Below are positions 14,688-21,987 of a stretch of DNA of 22,139 bases, piece after piece. Every line of letters starts with the position of its first letter. The first letter of the stretch is position 1. A model generated the notes under the pieces. The model was not told the origin of the DNA. It saw only the letters and a program-made list of their open reading frames with translations, and did not search any database. The position numbers and the translations under genes were made by a program. The stretch is taken from contig JACQTL010000259.1 of NCBI GenBank assembly GCA_016210805.1, positions 1 through 22,139 of the forward strand, written 5' to 3'. This DNA comes from Actinomycetota bacterium. GTDB lineage: Bacteria > Actinomycetota > UBA4738 > G016210805.

Positions 14688-14709
14688 GCACGGGGCACCG
14701 ACAGCCCCC

Positions 14710-15960
14710 CTACGGGTTGGCGTGCAGCACGTCCAGGTACGCCCCGCGGCCGGAGGCCGAGGCCCACTCTCCGGCGGGCTCCACCGAGGTCCCCTCCCCC
14801 CACTCGTTGAACGTGGTGACGAGCTGCCACTGCGCCCCGGAGGCCACCATGTCCTTCACGACCTGCGTCCACCGGGCGATGCCCCGGGCCAGGCGGGGGG
14901 ACTCCCCCTTCTTCCAGAAGCCCGGGGAGACGCTGACCGCCCAGGGGAGCTGCTGGTCGGCGGCGACGGCCGGCCCGTACTGGTGCCAGCCGTCGGGTTG
15001 GGACGCGCAGGACTGGTAGCCGGGGAACACCTTCAGCACGAGGTACGCGCCCACCGTGTTCGCCTCGGCCCACCGGGAGGCCATGCCGCACCCGTCCCCG
15101 GCGTCGGCGTACACGAACACGACGAACCGGCCCCCGACCCGGAGGTAGGCCGGGTCGCCGGCGAACCGGTCGGCGATGTGCTGGAGGTCGGCCCGGAGGG
15201 TCGCCACGCCCGGGTCCCCGTAGCCCTCCGGCTCGTGGTAGGCCGCCCACCGCAACGGCGTCCCCGCCGCGGCGGCCAGGAGCGTGGGGAACCGGGAGTC
15301 CGTGTAATGCCCGACCCCCCACCACGACGAGATCCCGGCGTCGATGTTCCCGTAGCGCATCTCGGCCACGTGGGCCCTGGCCACGGCCAGGTCCCCCGAC
15401 CCGTAGTAGCCCCTGGACGGGTGGAAGTTCGTGTAGGGGAACACCCCGCCCTGGGTCCACGCCTCCGGGAACCAGGGGTAGTAGAACGCCGCCCTGATGG
15501 GGAACGAGGGCTGGTACCCCGACCCGCAGGGGCCGGTCGGCCCCGTCCCCTGGGCGCACAGGTTGGCGCCCGAGCCCGGGCGGAGGACGTCCACGCCGGG
15601 TCCGCCCCGCAGGACGTCGTCCCCCCGGCCCCCGGCCAGCTTGTCGGCGCCCTCGCCCCCCTTCAGCACGTCGTCCCCCCAACCGCCGCACAGGCGGTCG
15701 GGGCCCCCCCGGCCCAGGAGCACGTCGTCGCCGCCCAACCCGAGGATCACGTCCGCCCCGGCAGTCCCGACGAGCCGGTCGGCCCCCCGGGTCCCCACGA
15801 TCGTGGCCTCCTCCCCGAAGCACAGGTACGCGGCGGCCCGAACGGGCACCGCGCCCGCCGGAGCGGCCACCAGGACGAAGAGCGTGGCCAGCAGGGGCCG
15901 GGGCCATGGACGGCGGGGCGGCGGCGAGCGCCTACCGAGATCGCCCGAGCGGGCCTCCAC
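14710..15960 (-). CDS. Secreted RTX-repeat / GH99-WbsX-like fusion protein
   Basis: This 416-aa exported protein has an Arg-rich start and hydrophobic stretch PLLATLFVLVAAPAGAVPV (22-40), a signal peptide. Residues about 54-136 carry tandem nine-residue RTX-type repeats (GTRGADRLV, GTAGADVIL, GLGGDDVLL, GRGGPDRLC, GGWGDDVLK, GGEGADKLA, GGRGDDVLR), each able to bind calcium in a beta-roll. Residues 155-416 resemble GH99 and WbsX-type glycan enzymes: RAAFYYPWFPEAW, SSWWGVG (211-217) and the acidic FNEWGEGTSVEP near the C-terminus. GH99 enzymes cut alpha-mannans inside the chain, so a mannan-related substrate is possible but inferred. GTG at 15960 follows GGGAGG at close spacing; a TTG at 15999 lacks a site. 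Confidence 0.8.
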   Translation of the reverse strand: MEARSGDLGRRSPPPRRPWPRPLLATLFVLVAAPAGAVPVRAAAYLCFGEEATIVGTRGADRLVGTAGADVILGLGGDDVLLGRGGPDRLCGGWGDDVLKGGEGADKLAGGRGDDVLRGGPGVDVLRPGSGANLCAQGTGPTGPCGSGYQPSFPIRAAFYYPWFPEAWTQGGVFPYTNFHPSRGYYGSGDLAVARAHVAEMRYGNIDAGISSWWGVGHYTDSRFPTLLAAAAGTPLRWAAYHEPEGYGDPGVATLRADLQHIADRFAGDPAYLRVGGRFVVFVYADAGDGCGMASRWAEANTVGAYLVLKVFPGYQSCASQPDGWHQYGPAVAADQQLPWAVSVSPGFWKKGESPRLARGIARWTQVVKDMVASGAQWQLVTTFNEWGEGTSVEPAGEWASASGRGAYLDVLHANP

Positions 15961-16181
15961 GCAGCCTCCCAGTCCGGGGGCCGACCGATCCCTCCCCAAT
16001 CTCCGGGGAGGCCCGGTGGCCCGCCTTCGGTCCTGCCATCGGGGTGGGGCCGGGGACGCTGGAGGGGCCGACCGGGCACGGGAGAGGGGCCGTTCGGTCC
16101 GAGGGAGGGTGACGCCGTCCCGGCCCGGCCCACGGGTCGGGCCCGGCCGTCCCTCCCCCGTCCGGAGGACGCGATGTCGGC

Positions 16182-16210
16182 TGGACAGGTGAGGCGAGCC
16201 TGTCTAGACT
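16182..16210 (+). promoter_or_regulatory. Sigma-A-type promoter of the GT-C operon
   Basis: TGGACA (16182-16187) and TAGACT (16205-16210) are separated by exactly 17 bases, the best -35/-10 pair found in the window. RNA should begin near 16217, giving a leader of roughly 58 bases before the TTG start. Confidence 0.6.
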
Positions 16211-16217
16211 CCCGCCA

Positions 16218-16253
16218 CTCGCGGGCCCGCAGGCGGGTTCGCGAGGTTCGCGA
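16218..16253 (+). repeat. Leader hairpin with tandem 9-bp repeat
   Basis: CTCGCG (16218-16223) pairs with CGCGAG (16240-16245), enclosing a nested GC-rich stem (CCCG/CGGG). GGTTCGCGA is repeated head to tail at 16236-16244 and 16245-16253, so CGCGAG can pair in alternative ways. It lies right at the predicted 5' end of the mRNA. Confidence 0.45.
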
Positions 16254-16274
16254 CCAAATGAGGGGGTCGCCCGC

Positions 16275-17666
16275 TTGGCGCGGGTCGGGGCGTTCGTCGA
16301 GCCCGGGATGCCCTACGCGGCACCCCGGAGCTCCGAGGTGGGCGCGGCCCGGTCCCGCGTGGGGGCCGTCCTCCTGCTGGGGCTCGCCATCCGCCTCCTG
16401 CTCGTCCCCCTCCATCACCCCTGGGACCTGCAGACCTTCGCCGGGGTGTGGGCCGACCTGATCCACGGGAGGAACCCGTACACCCGGATGGACGAGCTCT
16501 CCCTGCTCACCTCCTCGGACCGGGGGACGATCTTCGCCCGCAACTACGAGTACTTCGCCTACCCGCCCGGGATCCTCTACGTGGACTACCCGCTGGCCCG
16601 GCTGTACGGGCTGGCCCACCCGGACTTCGAGCCCCGCCTCACCGTGCAGAACACGGTTCCCGTCGAGCCCCAGCCGCTCGGTTTCATGCTCCTGCTCAAG
16701 GCCCCGGTCCTCGCCTCGGACGTGGGGATCTTCCTGCTGCTCCTGGCCATGGCCGGACCGGCCATGGCCCGCCGGTTCTTCCTGAACCCCTACGTGATCC
16801 TGGTCAGCGGGGCCTGGATGTTCGACTCGCTCCCCGCCCTCACCGTCGTCGCCGCGATCTGGGCCGGGCGCCGGCGGCGCTGGGGATGGGCCGGCGCCCT
16901 CCTGGGGGCGGGGGCCGTCCTCAAGTTCCTGCCCGCCGTCCTCCTCCCCGCCTTCCTCCTGGTGGCCTGGCGCGAGTCGGGGGGCCGGCGCGCGGCCCGC
17001 GCGGTGGCCGGCTTCGCCGCCGTGGCCGTCCCCCGCACCCTGCCCTTCCTGCCCGGCGTGATGGACGTGCTGCGGTTCCACGCCACCCGGCCGGGGGGCG
17101 GCCTCACGGTGTTCCAGGCGTTCCGGCTGGTCCCCGCGTTCCGGGACGGGCTGCTCCTCGAGCCCCAGGCCGCGGGGAGCGCCCTGGGAGCCCTCCTCCT
17201 GGCGGCCGCGATGGGCGGCGCCGTGGCCTGGCTCCTGGTCCGCCCGATGTCCCTGGAGCGGGCCAGCATCCTCATGCTCGCGGCGTTCCTCCTGGGGAGC
17301 AAGGTCGTGAACGAGCAGTACGTGTTCCTGCTCGTCCCGCTCCTCCTGCTCGAGCTGTCCCGGCTGAGCACCGAGCGGAGGGAGCTCGCCTACGGGCTCG
17401 CCTGGAGCCTGCCCCTCGGCTTCGCCGCGATGAACGTGCCCTTCCTGATGTTCCTGGTTCCGCTCGGCCTGCACGTCGCGCCGGGGGTCTTCGAGGGGGT
17501 CGCCCGGAGCCCGGCGACCCTGGTGACGGCCTCACCGCTGGCCGAGATCCGCATGGTCCTGCTCACCCTCGTCGCCGTGGCCTTCGCGCTCACCCTGGTC
17601 CTCGCGATCCGGGCGTACTGCGCGCCGGAGCGCCGGGCGGCGACCGTCCCCGTGGAGGCGCCATGA
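16275..17666 (+). CDS. GT-C-like polytopic glycosyltransferase candidate
   Basis: This 463-aa integral membrane protein has about ten or eleven hydrophobic segments. The first (AVLLLGLAIRLLLVPL, 31-46) is followed by an extracytoplasmic loop with acidic residues (HHPWDLQTFAGVWADLIHGR; D51, D61) and an NPYTRMDELSLLTS stretch. This arrangement is typical of GT-C enzymes that use polyprenyl-phosphate-linked sugars outside the membrane. Further segments include GIFLLLLAMAGPAMARRF, LNPYVILVSGAWMFDSLPAL and GALLGAGAVLKFLPAVLLPA, a pattern I associate with DUF2029-like mannosyltransferases. TTG at 16275 has GAGGGGG upstream; ATG at 16308 is the alternative. The stop overlaps the next gene's ATG (ATGA), so the two are translated together. 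Confidence 0.7.
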   Translation: MARVGAFVEPGMPYAAPRSSEVGAARSRVGAVLLLGLAIRLLLVPLHHPWDLQTFAGVWADLIHGRNPYTRMDELSLLTSSDRGTIFARNYEYFAYPPGILYVDYPLARLYGLAHPDFEPRLTVQNTVPVEPQPLGFMLLLKAPVLASDVGIFLLLLAMAGPAMARRFFLNPYVILVSGAWMFDSLPALTVVAAIWAGRRRRWGWAGALLGAGAVLKFLPAVLLPAFLLVAWRESGGRRAARAVAGFAAVAVPRTLPFLPGVMDVLRFHATRPGGGLTVFQAFRLVPAFRDGLLLEPQAAGSALGALLLAAAMGGAVAWLLVRPMSLERASILMLAAFLLGSKVVNEQYVFLLVPLLLLELSRLSTERRELAYGLAWSLPLGFAAMNVPFLMFLVPLGLHVAPGVFEGVARSPATLVTASPLAEIRMVLLTLVAVAFALTLVLAIRAYCAPERRAATVPVEAP

Positions 17667-19102
17667 TCAGGGTCGAATCGCTTCCCTTCGTCGACCAGGC
17701 CGCCCGCTACGCCCAGTGGTGGTGCGCCGGCCACGCCGAGGACGTGGACCCCCGGCGGGACGCCGAGTCCCTGTTCCGGTCCCACCTCGCCGCCGCGGAC
17801 ATGCTGGCCGCCCTGGCCCGGTACCGGTTCCCGGAGGGAGCCGTGCTCGTGCCCTCCCTGGAGGACGTGGCCCGCGGGGCCCTGGCCGCCGCCGCCGACT
17901 CCTACAGGGGGACGGGGCCCTTCCTCCCCTTCGCCGCTCCCCTCGTGTCCCGGGCCCTGCTCAGGGCCATGGGGGACCCGGAGCGGGCCGGCCGTGCGGT
18001 GGACCGGCGGGGCCTCCCCGACCGGCCGTGGGGCGGCCACCGGCTCCTCCCGGCGTTCCCCGACGGGGGGAACGGGCACGACGGCGACGGCTGGGGGCGG
18101 AGCGGCATGGCCCCGAGGACGTGGGGGGGCGACGGCGACGGCGCAATGTGGCAGGACGGGGCCGGGTGGGCGGGATGGGAGCGGGCCGGGGAGCCTCGCG
18201 CCCTCCCCGGGACCGGGCCCCGGCGCCGCTTCGTGCTGCTGCGGCCCGCCGTCGTGGCCGGCGTGGTGGTGGCCCTGTGCTTCGCCCTCACGTCGGCCCT
18301 CATCGTCGCCGGGCACTGGAAGGTGGGCGCGCTCGAGTCCGAGCGAGCCCGCGGCGAGCTGGCCTTCAGCCGGGGACAGATGACCGCGACCCTCAGCCTG
18401 ACCTCGGGGGCCGGACGGCCCCGGCTCACCGCGTTCGACGTGCCCCTCGTGGAGTTCAGCGCCTGGGACTCGACCCTGGTCGTGGACGGCAAGCCCCGGA
18501 GCCTGTGGGACCACCACTTCAACTACAACGTCGACGTCCAGGACGCCAGGGCGGCCGTGACCATCGAGGCCGACGACGGCTCCTACCAGATGGAGCAGCT
18601 CATCCGGCTGGTCGGCGACCGGGCCGAGGTCGAGTGGTACTTCGTCCCCCTGCGCCGGATCGGCCTCGTGAAGCTCCAGGTCGGCCACTTCAACTGGTTC
18701 TGGGTGGGGGCCTGGCGGGAGGGGAACAAGGTGGTCGTCCTGGCGCCGGAGCTGGGCCGGGAGATGCTGGAGGACGGCGTCCGCCCGGCAGAGGCCCGCA
18801 TCGTCGAGATCACCGTGGGCAAGACCCCGGTCAAGGCCGGGTACGCCGGCACGGACCTCGTGAACTTCTTCAGCACGAGCTACGTGCTGGAGTCCCCGGC
18901 CGTCGGCGAGCGGGTCCTGCTGGCCAGGGAGGTGGTCCGCATGGGCCCGGTCGTGGCCCTGCCGTCCGACGGCGGGCGGCCGCTGGGGCGGGACCGCGGT
19001 CCGGCCATCGACCGGCGCTCGCTGCCGGCCTCGTACGGGAGGCCCGACCACGTGGAGCCCCCTCCCTTCCAGAGCGACGGGAGCGCCGGGTTCCACGGCT
19101 GA
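17663..19102 (+). CDS. Single-pass membrane protein with extracytoplasmic beta-rich domain, unknown family
   Basis: I do not recognise this 479-aa protein. Residues 1-130 form a helical cytoplasmic domain (FVDQAARYAQWWCAGHAEDV, SLFRSHLAAADMLAALARYR). Residues 133-185 are a low-complexity linker of Gly, Trp, Asp and Arg. One membrane span follows (about 191-217, LRPAVVAGVVVALCFALTSA). The outer part (about 228-450) alternates beta-type stretches with many Trp and aromatic residues (SLWDHHFNYNVDVQ, VEWYFVPLRRIGLVKL, GHFNWFWVGAWREG), loosely like carbohydrate-binding sandwich folds. A Pro-rich tail ends the protein. ATG at 17663 follows GGAGG and overlaps the GT-C stop. The coupling suggests it handles the substrate, acceptor or product of that enzyme. 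Confidence 0.8.
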   Translation: MIRVESLPFVDQAARYAQWWCAGHAEDVDPRRDAESLFRSHLAAADMLAALARYRFPEGAVLVPSLEDVARGALAAAADSYRGTGPFLPFAAPLVSRALLRAMGDPERAGRAVDRRGLPDRPWGGHRLLPAFPDGGNGHDGDGWGRSGMAPRTWGGDGDGAMWQDGAGWAGWERAGEPRALPGTGPRRRFVLLRPAVVAGVVVALCFALTSALIVAGHWKVGALESERARGELAFSRGQMTATLSLTSGAGRPRLTAFDVPLVEFSAWDSTLVVDGKPRSLWDHHFNYNVDVQDARAAVTIEADDGSYQMEQLIRLVGDRAEVEWYFVPLRRIGLVKLQVGHFNWFWVGAWREGNKVVVLAPELGREMLEDGVRPAEARIVEITVGKTPVKAGYAGTDLVNFFSTSYVLESPAVGERVLLAREVVRMGPVVALPSDGGRPLGRDRGPAIDRRSLPASYGRPDHVEPPPFQSDGSAGFHG

Positions 19103-19176
19103 CCGACCCGGGAGAACCGGGAGCCGCCGGCCGACGAATCCCGGATGGGATGGGTGTACGACCGAGGGAGGCGGGC

Positions 19177-19590
19177 ATGCTGAGGAGAGGGACCCTCCTG
19201 GCCGCGGCGCTGGTGATCGCGCTGGTCGGGGCGGCCTGCTCGGACGAGCCGACGGTCGGCGACGGCGAGACGACGGCCACGACCACTGCCGGGACCACGA
19301 CTCCGCCGAGCGACGAGGAGACCGGTGACGGAGGGGGCGCCACGACCATCACCCAGCAGAACTTCGCGTTCACACCCCGAGACGTCGAGGTCGCCACGGG
19401 GACCACGATCACGGTCCGCAACGGGAACCCCAGCACCCCGCACACGTTCACCGTCGACGGGACCGAGATCGACGTGGTGAACAACGGCGGGGAGTCGGCG
19501 GAGGTGACGATCGACCTGGAGCCCGGCACCTACGACTTCGAGTGCCGGTTCCACCCGAGCCAGATGCAGGGCACGCTGACCGTCGCCTGA
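19177..19590 (+). CDS. Cupredoxin (plastocyanin-like) lipoprotein
   Basis: This 137-aa protein has an N-terminal lipoprotein-type signal ending at C21 (ALVIALVGAAC; the -3 residue is Gly rather than Leu, a loose lipobox). A Thr/Gly/Asp-rich linker (22-57) follows. The cupredoxin domain (58-137) carries type 1 copper ligands H89 (STPHTF), C123, H126 and M130 (FECRFHPSQM). Such proteins carry electrons or bind copper on the outside of the membrane. ATG at 19177 has GAGGGAGG upstream. It lies 74 bp behind the operon above and probably has its own signals. Its stop is 5 bp from the convergent YdcF-like stop. Confidence 0.88.
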   Translation: MLRRGTLLAAALVIALVGAACSDEPTVGDGETTATTTAGTTTPPSDEETGDGGGATTITQQNFAFTPRDVEVATGTTITVRNGNPSTPHTFTVDGTEIDVVNNGGESAEVTIDLEPGTYDFECRFHPSQMQGTLTVA

Positions 19591-19595
19591 GCCCC

Positions 19596-20204
19596 CTACC
19601 GGCCGAAGAGGCGGTAGTACAGGTACGCGAAGGTCTCCCGCACGTAGCCCTCCAGCCGCTTCCCCTCCGTGGTCGCGGCCGACCTCCACGTCGCCGAGGC
19701 GAACGACTCCATCCCCAGGTCCCCGGCCATCCGCTTGATACGCAGGTTGTGCCACGGGTCGGACACCAGGAAGGCGGACTCCATCCCCCGCTCGCGCATG
19801 AACGACCACGCCCCCCGGAGGCTCTCCAGGGTCGTGCTCCCGCTGGGCGAGGCGAACACGTCCTCGGCCGGGAGGCCCTCGGCGATCAGGTAGGCCCGGC
19901 CGGTCTCGGCCTCGGTGGTCACGTCGCCCGGCCGGTTCCCCCCCAGGACCAGGACCGCGCCGGCCCTCCCCTGCCGGTAGAGGAGCTCGGCGTGCTCCAG
20001 GCGACCCACGAAGACGGGCGAGGGGTCGCCCTGGTACTGGGCCGCCCCCAGGACCACGATCACGTCCACCCTCGACCGGCGTCGCGCGTCGTCGGTGTGC
20101 GCGGCCCGCCACACGGCCGCCGCCGTGGCCGCCAGGACGCCCAGGGCCACGGCCGCCACGCCGAGCAGGGTGAACAGCACGGGGTGCCGGCGCAGGAGGC
20201 CCAT
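19596..20204 (-). CDS. YdcF/SanA-like DUF218 membrane protein
   Basis: This 202-aa protein has an N-terminal membrane anchor (PVLFTLLGVAAVALGVLAAT, 8-27) and a DUF218 domain outside. It contains VDVIVVLGAAQYQGDPSPVF, RLEHAELLYRQGRA, VLVLGGNRPGD, TEAETGRAYLIAEGLP, STTLESLRGA and VSDPWHNLRIKRMA, all standard for the family (which includes E. coli YdcF, SanA and ElyC). The biochemical role is unsettled; SanA and ElyC relatives affect envelope integrity and peptidoglycan precursor flow. ATG at 20204 sits six bases behind an extended -10 sequence. CTACCG...CGGTAG (19596-19617) forms a short inverted repeat at the gene end. Confidence 0.9.
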   Translation of the reverse strand: MGLLRRHPVLFTLLGVAAVALGVLAATAAAVWRAAHTDDARRRSRVDVIVVLGAAQYQGDPSPVFVGRLEHAELLYRQGRAGAVLVLGGNRPGDVTTEAETGRAYLIAEGLPAEDVFASPSGSTTLESLRGAWSFMRERGMESAFLVSDPWHNLRIKRMAGDLGMESFASATWRSAATTEGKRLEGYVRETFAYLYYRLFGR

Positions 20205-20216
20205 ATCCGCAATCTA
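20205..20216 (-). promoter_or_regulatory. Extended -10, possible leaderless promoter of the DUF218 gene
   Basis: On the minus strand TGC-TAGATT (hexamer at 20216-20211) is followed by six bases and ATG, with no Shine-Dalgarno sequence. The arrangement matches that upstream of dgt. Confidence 0.45.
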
Positions 20217-20265
20217 GCAAGGGACCGGGACGATCCGGCCCGGGGAGGAGGGCGCGGGACCGCGC

Positions 20266-20754
20266 TCACCCGGCTACCCCGGCCTCCTCCACCAGGGCCA
20301 GGAAGGCTCCCCGGTCCATCCCGGTGCCCGCCACCGTCCGGGTCCCGCAGCCGTCGTCCAGAACCCAGATGGCGATCCAGTCGGAGCCCTGACCGAACAG
20401 CACGGCCTCGCCACCGGAGGCCAGTCCGATCGTCCCGGCCTCGGCGCTCCCCTCCGAGAACTCCCCTGAGATCCCGGCCGTGGCGTGCAGCTCCCGCCCG
20501 GCGGGGTCGCGGTAGGACCGGCGGATCCCCACCCGCCCGGCCTCCTCGACGCTCGCCGTCTCCACGAGGCCGAAGCCAGCCGGGGGCCGCAGCTCCGGCC
20601 GGCAGACGAGCGTCCCCGCCTCGACGGACCCGCTCACCCCGCCGGCCTCCTCGACGGATCCGCTCACCCGGGCCGGGCCGGGCCGGCCGGCGCACCCGGA
20701 GAGGGCCAGCAGGACGCCCAGGGCCACGGCGAGCGACCGGCCGGGCGCGCTCAC
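20266..20754 (-). CDS. Lipoprotein of unknown function
   Basis: This 162-aa protein has a clear lipobox, LLALSGC (C21), so it should be lipid-anchored outside the membrane. Residues 31-47 contain a short duplication (SGSVEEAG then SGSVEAG) that is also visible in the DNA. The rest has paired cysteines (C51, then C136 in DDGCGTRTV) that could form a disulphide, and beta-type stretches (AVLFGQGSDWIAIWVL). No family is recognised. GTG at 20754 overlaps the TGA of the upstream SPOR-like gene (GTGA), so it belongs to the peptidase operon. Confidence 0.78.
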   Translation of the reverse strand: MSAPGRSLAVALGVLLALSGCAGRPGPARVSGSVEEAGGVSGSVEAGTLVCRPELRPPAGFGLVETASVEEAGRVGIRRSYRDPAGRELHATAGISGEFSEGSAEAGTIGLASGGEAVLFGQGSDWIAIWVLDDGCGTRTVAGTGMDRGAFLALVEEAGVAG

Positions 20755-21293
20755 GGCCCCGTCTCCGGACGGTCCAGGGGGCCGGTCAGCGGGCCCCGGC
20801 CGTCGGGCCTTTTCTCCTGGCCCAGGCCCGCGTACGCGCCCCCCAGGGACAGGAACGGCCCCTCGATGGCCGGCGTCGCGCCGGCCCGCGCCGCCATGGC
20901 CGCGAACTCCTCCGCGCCGGCCCTGGTCCGGAACGCGGAGACCAGGGCCCAGGCCCCGGGCCTCGCGGCGTGCCGCCCGGGGAGCCCGTCGAACTGGTCG
21001 GCCGGGACCGCGTAGAACCCCTGGACGTCGCCGAAGTCGAACCGGCCGGCCGCCGCCTCGGCCGCCTCCCGGCTGGGGTGGATCCCCGCCACCACCAGGA
21101 AGACCCGCTCCCCGACCCCGAGGTCCTCGGGCTGCCGCGGGACCGACGGGTCGAGCAGGGCCGGAGGCCCGGCCGCGAACCCCCCGACCCCGAGCGCCGA
21201 GCCGGCCAGCACCGCGCCGAGGGCCGTGCCCACCACGAACCCCACCACCACCGTGGCCCTCCTCCTCCGGGCCGTCCTCCGCTCCCTCCCCAT
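20751..21293 (-). CDS. SPOR-like membrane-anchored protein
   Basis: This 180-aa protein has an Arg-rich start (MGRERRTARRRR), one membrane span (13-37, ATVVVGFVVGTALGAVLAGS) and an outer domain with two related units. These are VFLVVAGIHPSREAAEAAAG (64-83) and WALVSAFRTRAGAEEFAAMA (115-134), each with the beta-strand then S-x-x-x-A-E-x-x-A helix seen in SPOR domains. SPOR domains bind glycan strands stripped of stem peptides at the division septum. The match is by pattern only and somewhat weak. ATG at 21293 has GGGGGAG upstream, located in the end of the peptidase gene 11 bp away. The tail is Pro/Gly-rich. Confidence 0.7.
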   Translation of the reverse strand: MGRERRTARRRRATVVVGFVVGTALGAVLAGSALGVGGFAAGPPALLDPSVPRQPEDLGVGERVFLVVAGIHPSREAAEAAAGRFDFGDVQGFYAVPADQFDGLPGRHAARPGAWALVSAFRTRAGAEEFAAMAARAGATPAIEGPFLSLGGAYAGLGQEKRPDGRGPLTGPLDRPETGP

Positions 21294-21304
21294 CGCTCCC
21301 CCTC

Positions 21305-21928
21305 TCAGTCGGACTCCGCGAGCTGGCAGTGCATGGCGTCGCCGAAGTTCTTGCCCCAGTACCAGCCGTGCCGCGTCCAGATCCCCGAGTGGTTCCAGTT
21401 GACGTGGCTGTGGTAGTGGCCCGGGTAGTGCTCGTGGGCCGACGAGACGTCGATCGCGATCCCCCAGGCGTGGGTGCTCCACACGGTCGTCCCCCGGATG
21501 TACCGGCACACGTACCCCCAGATCCCCCGGAGGACCCAGGGGTCCTTGTGCGTGTTCGACACGTGGCCCCGGACGTCGTTGTCGAGGTTCGTCGACGTGC
21601 CGGTCCCGCCAGTCACCATCTCCGTGGGCAGGCCCCCGAGCTTGCGGTGGAACCGGAACGTGTAGGGGACCCGGTCGTCGGCCGCGATCCAGGTCATGGT
21701 GTTCGCCGACGCGTCGGCGTTGCAGGGGGGGCCGAACGTGGCGACGATCTGCGCGTACCCGGAGGGCCGCTCCGGGTAGCCGAGATGGCGGTCGCGCCAC
21801 CCCAGGCGCTTCCAGTGCCACCCCGACACGAGCAGCACGCCGACCACCAGGCCGGCCACCAGGGGAAGGAGTCGCCACCGCCACCGCCACCGCCACCGGG
21901 GCCCAGGGCCGGCTTCCGCGGACACCAT
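21305..21928 (-). CDS. Membrane-anchored M15-family peptidoglycan peptidase
   Basis: This 207-aa protein has a short cytoplasmic head ending in a striking (WR)4 run (12-19), a membrane span (about 20-36, LLPLVAGLVVGVLLVSG) and an extracytoplasmic M15 (VanY / L-Ala-D-Glu endopeptidase-like) domain. The zinc motif SxHxxGxAxD is S151-T-H153-A-W-G-I-A-I-D160, and the third ligand is H200 in GDAMHCQ. All metal ligands are present, so activity on wall peptides is likely. The C-terminal part (EHYPGHYHSHVNWNHSGIW) is unusually His-rich. ATG at 21928 follows GGAGG by six bases. It is the first gene of a three-gene operon with SPOR-like and lipoprotein genes, and a LexA-type box overlaps its promoter. 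Confidence 0.87.
   Translation of the reverse strand: MVSAEAGPGPRWRWRWRWRLLPLVAGLVVGVLLVSGWHWKRLGWRDRHLGYPERPSGYAQIVATFGPPCNADASANTMTWIAADDRVPYTFRFHRKLGGLPTEMVTGGTGTSTNLDNDVRGHVSNTHKDPWVLRGIWGYVCRYIRGTTVWSTHAWGIAIDVSSAHEHYPGHYHSHVNWNHSGIWTRHGWYWGKNFGDAMHCQLAESD
21878..21898. repeat. Short CCACCG tandem repeat encoding (WR)4
   Basis: About 3.5 to 4 copies of a 6-bp unit lie in frame near the peptidase start and encode alternating Trp-Arg beside the membrane span. Gain or loss of units would keep the frame. Confidence 0.7.
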
Positions 21929-21975
21929 GCTCCACCTCCGAGCCGCTCCGGGGGGGAGGTGGGAAGGGAACTCAG

Positions 21976-21981
21976 AGCCTA
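21976..21981 (-). promoter_or_regulatory. Putative -10 element of the M15 peptidase operon
   Basis: TAGGCT read on the minus strand would start RNA about 40 bases before the ATG at 21928. The LexA-type box begins 6 bp further upstream, where it would block polymerase. No -35 hexamer is recognisable at 17-18 bases. Confidence 0.45.
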
Positions 21982-21987
21982 GTCGAA

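Larger units (their letters stand above)
15961..16274. other. Divergent intergenic region
   Basis: About 314 bases separate the RTX/GH99-like gene from the GT-C operon. It holds the ribosome-binding site of the former near 15965-15970, the promoter at 16182-16210 and a structured leader (16218-16253). I see no gene or RNA gene in 15980-16180, which is rich in G and C runs. Confidence 0.55.

Noticed and set aside
15600..15800. Periodic repeats resembling a CRISPR array
   Set aside because: The 27-bp periodicity is the DNA of nine-residue RTX repeats in frame; the units are diverged and have no spacers.
14722..16461. A 579-codon plus-strand frame across the RTX/GH99-like gene and the intergenic region
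   Set aside because: It is Gly/Pro/Arg/Val-rich, runs through the promoter at 16182-16210 and is antisense to RTX repeats, whose regular sequence keeps other frames open.
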